A DNA stretch of 64,000 bases from contig NZ_CP088285.1 of NCBI RefSeq assembly GCF_011516645.4, positions 9,132,501-9,196,500 on the forward strand, written 5' to 3'. The DNA comes from Bradyrhizobium septentrionale. Lineage in GTDB: Bacteria > Pseudomonadota > Alphaproteobacteria > Rhizobiales > Xanthobacteraceae. The notes beneath the pieces are model-generated. The model was not told where the DNA came from. It was given only the letters and a program-made list of their open reading frames with translations, and ran no database searches. The position numbers and the translations under genes are program-made. This document shows positions 63,920 through 64,000 of this stretch, one piece after another. The stretch's first letter is position 1. Every line of letters begins with the position of its first letter.

Positions 63920-63937
63920 GGCTCGCCAGAGCCATTT

Positions 63938-63960
63938 CCGTTCCGATTGAATCGGAACGG
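63938..63960. repeat. Short palindrome beside family E copy 4
   Basis: Arms CCGTTCCGATT and AATCGGAACGG around a single G. As with copy 2, a CCGATT-type palindrome lies next to a family E unit. Confidence 0.65.
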
Positions 63961-63975
63961 GGCTCAATATTTTTA

Positions 63976-64000
63976 TTTTGACGCGTTTTCTTCACGCGAA
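63976..64000. repeat. Dispersed repeat, family E (copy 4, cut by window edge)
   Basis: TTTTGACGCGTTTTCTTCAC followed by GCGAA, then the window ends. Same orientation as copies 2 and 3. Confidence 0.85.

Overview
The window is high-GC alphaproteobacterial chromosome, most likely Bradyrhizobium or a close relative in the Nitrobacteraceae. This rests on gene content (pcaBDC, liv-type ABC operon, class III cyclase with a Cache sensor, EgtB/EgtD, rpsD) and on several dispersed palindromic repeat families typical of that group (for example those at 3946, 5359, 44890 and 60889). No rRNA, tRNA, CRISPR array, prophage or intact insertion sequence was seen.

Layout. 1-1496 (minus): CO-dehydrogenase/xanthine-dehydrogenase-type genes (coxG-like, 2Fe-2S and a truncated FAD subunit). 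1708-4435 (plus): pcaB-pcaD-pcaC of the protocatechuate branch of the beta-ketoadipate pathway, with a palindromic repeat in each intergenic gap. 5462-10564 (plus): livH-livM-livG-livF plus a periplasmic binding protein, closed by a strong terminator. 10742-13641: P1-family peptidase, an EF-hand/His-rich low-complexity protein and rpe. 13816-16022 (minus): Ser/Thr kinase fused to a UspA domain, with a metallophosphoesterase. 16707-16841: a 44-aa ORF translationally coupled to a TetR regulator, with a palindromic operator embedded in its promoter. 17253-19292 (minus): TolQ/ExbB-like channel protein with two membrane-anchored partners of unknown function. 19571-21614: NarL-type two-component pair. 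21935-28395: purB, M20 amidohydrolase, agmatine-deiminase-like enzyme, cytochrome b561, murI and an HpcH/HpaI aldolase.

28403-42609 is the most striking region. It is a run of eleven same-strand genes (plus a possible 48-aa ORF at its head) with gaps of only 1-86 bp: a formylglycine-generating enzyme, two exported sulfatases, a secreted HAD phosphatase-like protein, three exported DUF1254/DUF1214 proteins, a DUF3302-HlyD chimeric remnant, an outer-membrane SphA/meta-pathway-type porin, a Cache-domain adenylate/guanylate cyclase and a Tat-exported NMT1-type binding protein. It reads as one envelope-oriented operon whose sulfatases are activated in the cytoplasm by the FGE before export.

43549-64000 holds a split chromate transporter, a roughly 450-bp structured dispersed repeat, a cupin protein, an E2-like acyltransferase fragment protein, rpsD, a threonine aldolase, three beta-lactamase-fold serine hydrolases, a macro-domain protein with monothiol glutaredoxin, egtB-egtD (ergothioneine), a DUF4345 protein, LtrA, BolA, DUF427, DUF1328, an acyltransferase-3 protein, a GlsB/YeaQ protein, purL and a hotdog thioesterase. 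Copies of one palindromic repeat family (5359, 51440, 56288, 63976) abut coding-region boundaries. Start sites were chosen by Shine-Dalgarno sequences and family expectation; several are uncertain and are flagged.
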